Shown piece by piece: positions 59,369 to 64,000 of a stretch of 64,000 nt of DNA. The stretch spans positions 10,389,294 through 10,453,293 of the forward strand of contig NC_084834.1 of the NCBI RefSeq assembly GCF_033115175.1, given 5' to 3'. How positions within the stretch are numbered: the stretch's first letter is position 1; each line of letters opens with the position of its first letter. The DNA comes from Lepus europaeus. Its lineage: Eukaryota > Chordata > Mammalia > Lagomorpha > Leporidae. The translations under genes were made by a program, and so were the position numbers. The notes under the pieces were generated by a model. The model was given only the letters and a program-made list of their open reading frames with translations. It did not search any database and was not told the DNA's origin.

Positions 59369-60109
59369 GACCAATTTTCAATTTTAGTTTCTTTGTAAAT
59401 TAATTAAAATATCAGAGAATTAAAATTTGAATTTGAAATTCTTCAACTTTTGAATACTAAAGAAATTAGGATATTGTAAGTTAACTTTCCCGTAAAAGTT
59501 GATAGTGTAAAGATTTAGGTAGTCTTATAAAGCTCATCTAATTATTGGTAATTTATTGCTAAAGTAGCTTAATGCTATTTTGATTATCTTTCAAAGCCTC
59601 TAATAGGCCATGTTGTACAATGAGACTGCTGATAACCAGAGGTCAGAACTATAGTAGGGGATGATTTTTGAGTGTTGCAACAACCTATGAAGTTGAATAA
59701 ATATACCATTTGAACTCACCGCAGAGTTTTTGGAGTCTAAAATCCACACTGTCCTCAGTTTCATGTTATTGTTGTCTCCTGTTCATATTCACCTAAGAGA
59801 AAACCCCCTTTGCTCTACAGCATACTTAAAACAGAATATTTCCCCAACCCAGAAAAATTTTCCAAAAAGACAGTAAAAAAGGAAGACACTGAAAGTTGAA
59901 AAAAAAAATTAAACCAGGATGTGATGTACATTCCAGGAAGTCCAGAAATCTTTACCTTTTATACTCATACAGCCTAACAGATACATCCCACTATGTACAT
60001 GTGGTCAAGATAAATAATAAATAAATCCTCCTTCAAATAGGAGGATTTAAAAGCATCATCTGTCACACATAATAGTTCACCCTAACTTTGTATGGAAATG
60101 GAGGTGACC
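59369..60109. other. AT-rich single-copy DNA
   Basis: No retroviral internal sequence follows the LTR and nothing else is recognised. Confidence 0.5.
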
Positions 60110-60540
60110 ATTTGTTAGTGGCTTGACTATTTGGCCCTTGAACTCAAGCAGAAGTTTAAACCTCAAAGTCATAAGTTAATGGTACTAAGAGGGTGAAAAC
60201 TTAATCCAGTTATGGTGTTTGAAGGTGAGACTTTGGGAGATGATTGGATTGGACAATTATGGGACCACCCTCACGACTGACTCCTGATCATTCTGTAAGA
60301 GACCACAGATACAGACTTAGATGTAAGCACACATGTTCCCTCCTGCCACATAATGTTCTTCACTGCCTTGGGTCTCTGCTAGCATAAATGTCACCACCAG
60401 AGGCCAAGTTAATGTGGCCCAACAAATCTTGGACTGTGAACCTCCAGAACCACAAGCTGAGATGAACCTTCTTCTGTATAAAGTTAGTTGCCTCAGGTAT
60501 TTCCTTGGAATAACAAAAAATTGACAAATAGATCATCTGT
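60110..60540 (+). mobile_element. MaLR LTR (MLT1/MST type)
   Basis: Characteristic block order: taatggtactaagagggtg, ggtgagactttgggagatga, ttggattggacaattatggg, cttggactgtgaacctccag, and cctcaggtatttccttggaa near the end. Old and without an internal part. Confidence 0.75.
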
Positions 60541-60914
60541 ATTCTTTAACTGACTTTATCCAAAGGAAACCAACATTTCTCAGCTCTTGGGACAGGAGGT
60601 AGTTCTACAACTTGGGGCAAGGCACTTACTGAAGCTAGGTTCCCACACCTTCAAAGTGTAGGATACAATCCCCCTTGATATTTACATTTCAAAGAGAAAG
60701 ATATTCCCAGGTCATGAAGCCTACAAAAAGGCCTATCTACTGTTCAAAAGGATTTATATGCATCATACATTTTAAAGAGATGAGAAAGTGCTTACAATTA
60801 CAAGATAAATGCTCTGAAGAAAAAAGAGGATAGAGAAGAATCTCTCCCATTTTTTTCCATAGGGAGAATAAATTTTATTTTTCATCCTTATACCAGTCCA
60901 GTAATTTTCTTCTT

Positions 60915-60965
<51 letters not shown>

Positions 60966-62249
60966 ATTCCAGTTCTTTAAAATTGTTCTGTTAACATTTG
61001 CCATTATGTAAGGTTAACTGCAATCACCAATCTGCTTGCAACCATTGTGCTTCACAGATTTTTACTTTGGGGGTTAGATTTTAAATCTTGTAAAATTCAT
61101 AGTCATTCCCGCTCTCTGGGTGAGTGTGGTTATATAACCTAATGTGTAGCAGTGGCTCTTGGCAGTTGAACCATGCTGCAACCAAGCACTCATTGATAGG
61201 AAGTAGCAATGCCAGTGTCAACATAGGGGTAGCTCTAAGATGCTGATGAACTGCTTCTCTCCTAAGGGAGCAACCTCACTCCAAGTTTGCAAGGGACTTA
61301 TTTTTTAAGCCCAATAGATTAATAGCATATCAAGACAGGAACTGCAAGGAGATGTGTTGTCTCCACTCAGCCTCTGGAACTGGGAGGAAGAAAATTTCTG
61401 TTCTATATCAATTGTCCAATCCTATGGCATTTGGTTATAGCAACACAAAAGATACCCACTTACAGATGAGAGGACTGAATAAAATAGAAACATCAAAATT
61501 TTTCATATGCTAAATACTTTTGAATGGCTGGGTGCAAATTAAAACAACATCAGGTTAACTCCCAACAGCTTTTTAGTACAGATCATGTGAAAAGGGTTGA
61601 ATTCCTTTAGTCACTCTTGTGAATACCACAGACTTGGGTCATGTCCTCACTGAGATTATTGTGTATATATTTCAAAAATAAATACTAGTTTTAAAATTAT
61701 TTTACAAACATCCATACACTTGTAATTTGACTGTCTTTTGAAATATGGGAATTGTGAGAGCATAGTGCATTAACTTCTTATTTAACCTGACATGGGGATA
61801 GAATAACACAAACTGGTTGAGGTTGAATGGTTAGGAAAGTGATGGGGAGGGCATATCTAGAGAAGGAAAAACCTGTGACAGTCCAGAAATACATACATTT
61901 GGTATGCTCTTTGAGTGGAAGTTGGCCATACTCTAGGGCAGAGAGAAAAGAAAATCATCCTTGTTTCTCTGTGATTTGAAATATTTATTTCTCACGCCAC
62001 AACTTTTTGTATGTCCCCCTCCTCTAGGTCATTAGCAATAAATGATGATAACTTCTGTGTTGTTTCTAAAGAATATTGACTGAAAGTGATAAGGATGGTA
62101 TATCATAGTCCATAGAATGTCATGTGACCATACCTAAACTCCTGATGAAGTCAACTATTGATTTTATATTTCACCTTGTCCTGCTAAGAATAAACACATA
62201 GAACTGTGTGTTTGGTGGAGAAGGAAACAAGTTGGGCAGAGATGAAGAT
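60541..62249. other. AT-rich single-copy DNA
   Basis: Contains only the microsatellite at 60915-60965. No gene or repeat otherwise recognised. Confidence 0.45.
60915..60965 (+). repeat. (TA)n(TG)n compound microsatellite
   Basis: About 12 TA units followed by about 13 TG units, uninterrupted. Confidence 0.97.
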
Positions 62250-62265
62250 GAAAATGCTCTTTTCA

Positions 62266-62624
62266 GCCGGCGCCGAGGTTCAATAGGCTAATCCTCTGCC
62301 TGCAGCACCGGCACACCGGGTTCTAGTCCCGGTCAGGGCACCGGATTCTGTCCTGGTTGCCCCTCTTCAAGGCCAGCTCTCTGCTGTGGCCCAGGAGTGC
62401 AGTGGAGGATGGCCCAGGTGCTTGGGCCCTGCACCCACATGGGAGACCAGGAGAAGCACCTGGCTCCTGGTTTCGGATCAGCACGATGCGCTGGCTGCAG
62501 TGAGCCAGCCGTGGCAGCCATTGGAGTGTGAACCAACGGGAAAAGAAAGACCTTTCTCTCTCTCTCTCTCTCTCTCACTGTCCACTCTGCCTGTCAAAAA
62601 AAGAAAGACAAAGAAAGAAAGAAA
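62266..62624 (+). mobile_element. young C repeat SINE with TSD
   Basis: Head gccggcgccgaggttcaata. Its tail has turned into GAAA units. TSD gaaaatgctctttt (62250-62263) / gaaaatgttctttt (62625-62638). Confidence 0.95.
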
Positions 62625-62638
62625 GAAAATGTTCTTTT

Positions 62639-63654
62639 CTTCTCTGGTTCTCTATTGTATCCTAACTATACAACCACACTTAGAGGCTGATTTCATTTCT
62701 ATTTGTGTCTGTCTTCTGTCTGAACTGAAACAGAAGAGGTACACATATTAAAATGTCTGTGTGCTCCTCTCAGAGTTCCCATATAGCATTATTTACAAAG
62801 TAGTGAAACAGAAAACATAGGAAAATGTTAAATGCTCTAAGGCTGCTCTTCCTACAGCTTTGATGGTGTGCTTAGCAGGACAACAAAAGCAGAATGGTAG
62901 TTAAGAGCTATATTTGATATTCTATAAAAATGTCCATGATGTGGAATAAAACCCGCTTAAGTTCTCACTGAATCTATTCTGATGTAAAGCTAAAACTACG
63001 CCTAGAAGAAAAGTTGATGTTATTTATTATTCTCTTTTCCAGCCTTAGTATGAGGAGAGATGGAATTTCATTTAATGTCACCAGTGGAAAGCCTGCCATG
63101 GATCAATATATGGTGACAGCTTTGTATTCCTCATATTTTACAGGTCTTATTAATGCTTTCATGAAAGAACAACTCAGTTCACTGCATGTTCAAAATGAGT
63201 AAGAGCAGCACAATTAGAGTTATGTGGTGCAATCAAGCCCTTAAGTCAGAGCACCGATGCACACTGGCCAAGAAAGGGTACTGTGTACCCTCAGTTAGTC
63301 CAGCCTTAACTATGCATTTGTTTTGTTGCTTCCCAAACAGCTATCAGTGAGAAGTAGAAGGTAAGATTTCCAATTTAGCTATCTGCCAAATGTCTAGAAA
63401 TTTGGCAGCTTCTATATCAACTTGATAGTTTTCTGTTTGCTTTGCTTTATCAGAAATTCTCATTTGATCATAGTATTATGCATTGCATACTTGATTGCAG
63501 CGGATCTGTGGGTGTTAAATAGGTTAGCACTGTCCCCAGGGAAGAACAGATTTTGATATTTGTTTTTTTCTTTTTTTCCTATACTGCATTGAGCAGTGAG
63601 GAAGCGAAAAATGCTGGCACCTTCAGGTAAGTTTTAAAAAAATACTCATAGGGG
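62639..63654. other. single-copy DNA
   Basis: The 62-codon frame at 63014-63202 has no recognised domain. No repeat seen. Confidence 0.4.
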
Positions 63655-63921
63655 GCCGGTGCTGTGGCACAGTGAGTTAATGCCCTGGCCTGAAGCGCCA
63701 GCATCCCATATGGGCACCAGTTTGAGACCCGGCTGCTCCTCTTCCCATCCAGCTCTCTGCTGTGGCCTCAGAAAGCAGTAGAAGATGGCTCAAGTCCTTG
63801 GGTCCCTGCACCCACTTGGGAGACCCAGAAGAAGCTCCTGGCTCCTGGCTTCAGATCGGCGCAGCTCTGGCCTAGGTGGCCAATTGGGGAGTGAACCATC
63901 AGATGAAGGACCTCTCCCTCC

Positions 63922-63953
<32 letters not shown>

Positions 63954-64000
63954 TTCTCTCTCTCTGCCTCTCCTCTCTCTGTGTAACTCTGACTTTCAAA
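63655..64000 (+). mobile_element. C repeat SINE, cut by the window end
   Basis: Starts ggccggtgctgtggcacagt and is complete through the CT tract (63909-63942). The A-rich tail runs past 64000. Confidence 0.94.

Overview
The window is lagomorph nuclear DNA, almost certainly European rabbit (Oryctolagus cuniculus) or a close leporid. About 34 copies or fragments of the leporid C repeat lie on both strands. This tRNA-derived SINE has a CT-rich 3' part and an A-rich tail. The window also holds a full-length LINE-1 of rabbit type. I find no host protein-coding gene, tRNA, rRNA gene or CRISPR. The region is an AT-rich, gene-poor intergenic or intronic stretch shaped by retrotransposition.

Layout. 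1-26.2 kb: single-copy AT-rich DNA with C repeats, a tailless U2 snRNA retrofragment, a 5'-truncated L1 with perfect target-site duplications (TSDs) (2966-3628), an L2 remnant, old minus-strand L1 pieces (8.5-9.0 kb; 11.1-12.6 kb, the latter split by two C repeats), a short Tigger/pogo-like DNA transposon (20344-20498) and a possible conserved non-coding segment (20.9-21.7 kb). 24.3-36.0 kb: a nested pair. An older 5'-truncated minus-strand L1 (24345-26275 and 34625-35975) was split by a full-length plus-strand L1 (26276-34611) with a 13-bp TSD, a YY1-like 5' end and two open frames (ORF1 27197-28207; ORF2 28276-32100). 36-64 kb: more C repeats, a young GC-rich polyadenylated retroinsertion of unknown origin (40072-40379), two 3'-end L1 copies, a 30-nt U6 fragment, MIR remnants, two solo LTRs (55805-56218; 58753-59364), a MaLR LTR (about 60.1-60.5 kb) and several microsatellites.

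How the parts work together. The L1 carries everything visible for self-copying: promoter, RNA-binding ORF1p, endonuclease/reverse transcriptase ORF2p and a poly(A) signal. The C repeats, snRNA fragments and GC-rich insertion have TSDs or A tails expected when L1 enzymes copy other RNAs. The main result is inside the full-length L1. Compared with the older L1 it interrupts, about 490 bp of 3' UTR is replaced by about 1.8 kb of unrelated sequence. That sequence contains a decayed retroviral Gag nucleocapsid/protease-like stretch in sense orientation. ORF1 also seems to lack a short segment between its RRM and C-terminal domain. Repeat-family names are from recognition of sequence features, not from a database search.
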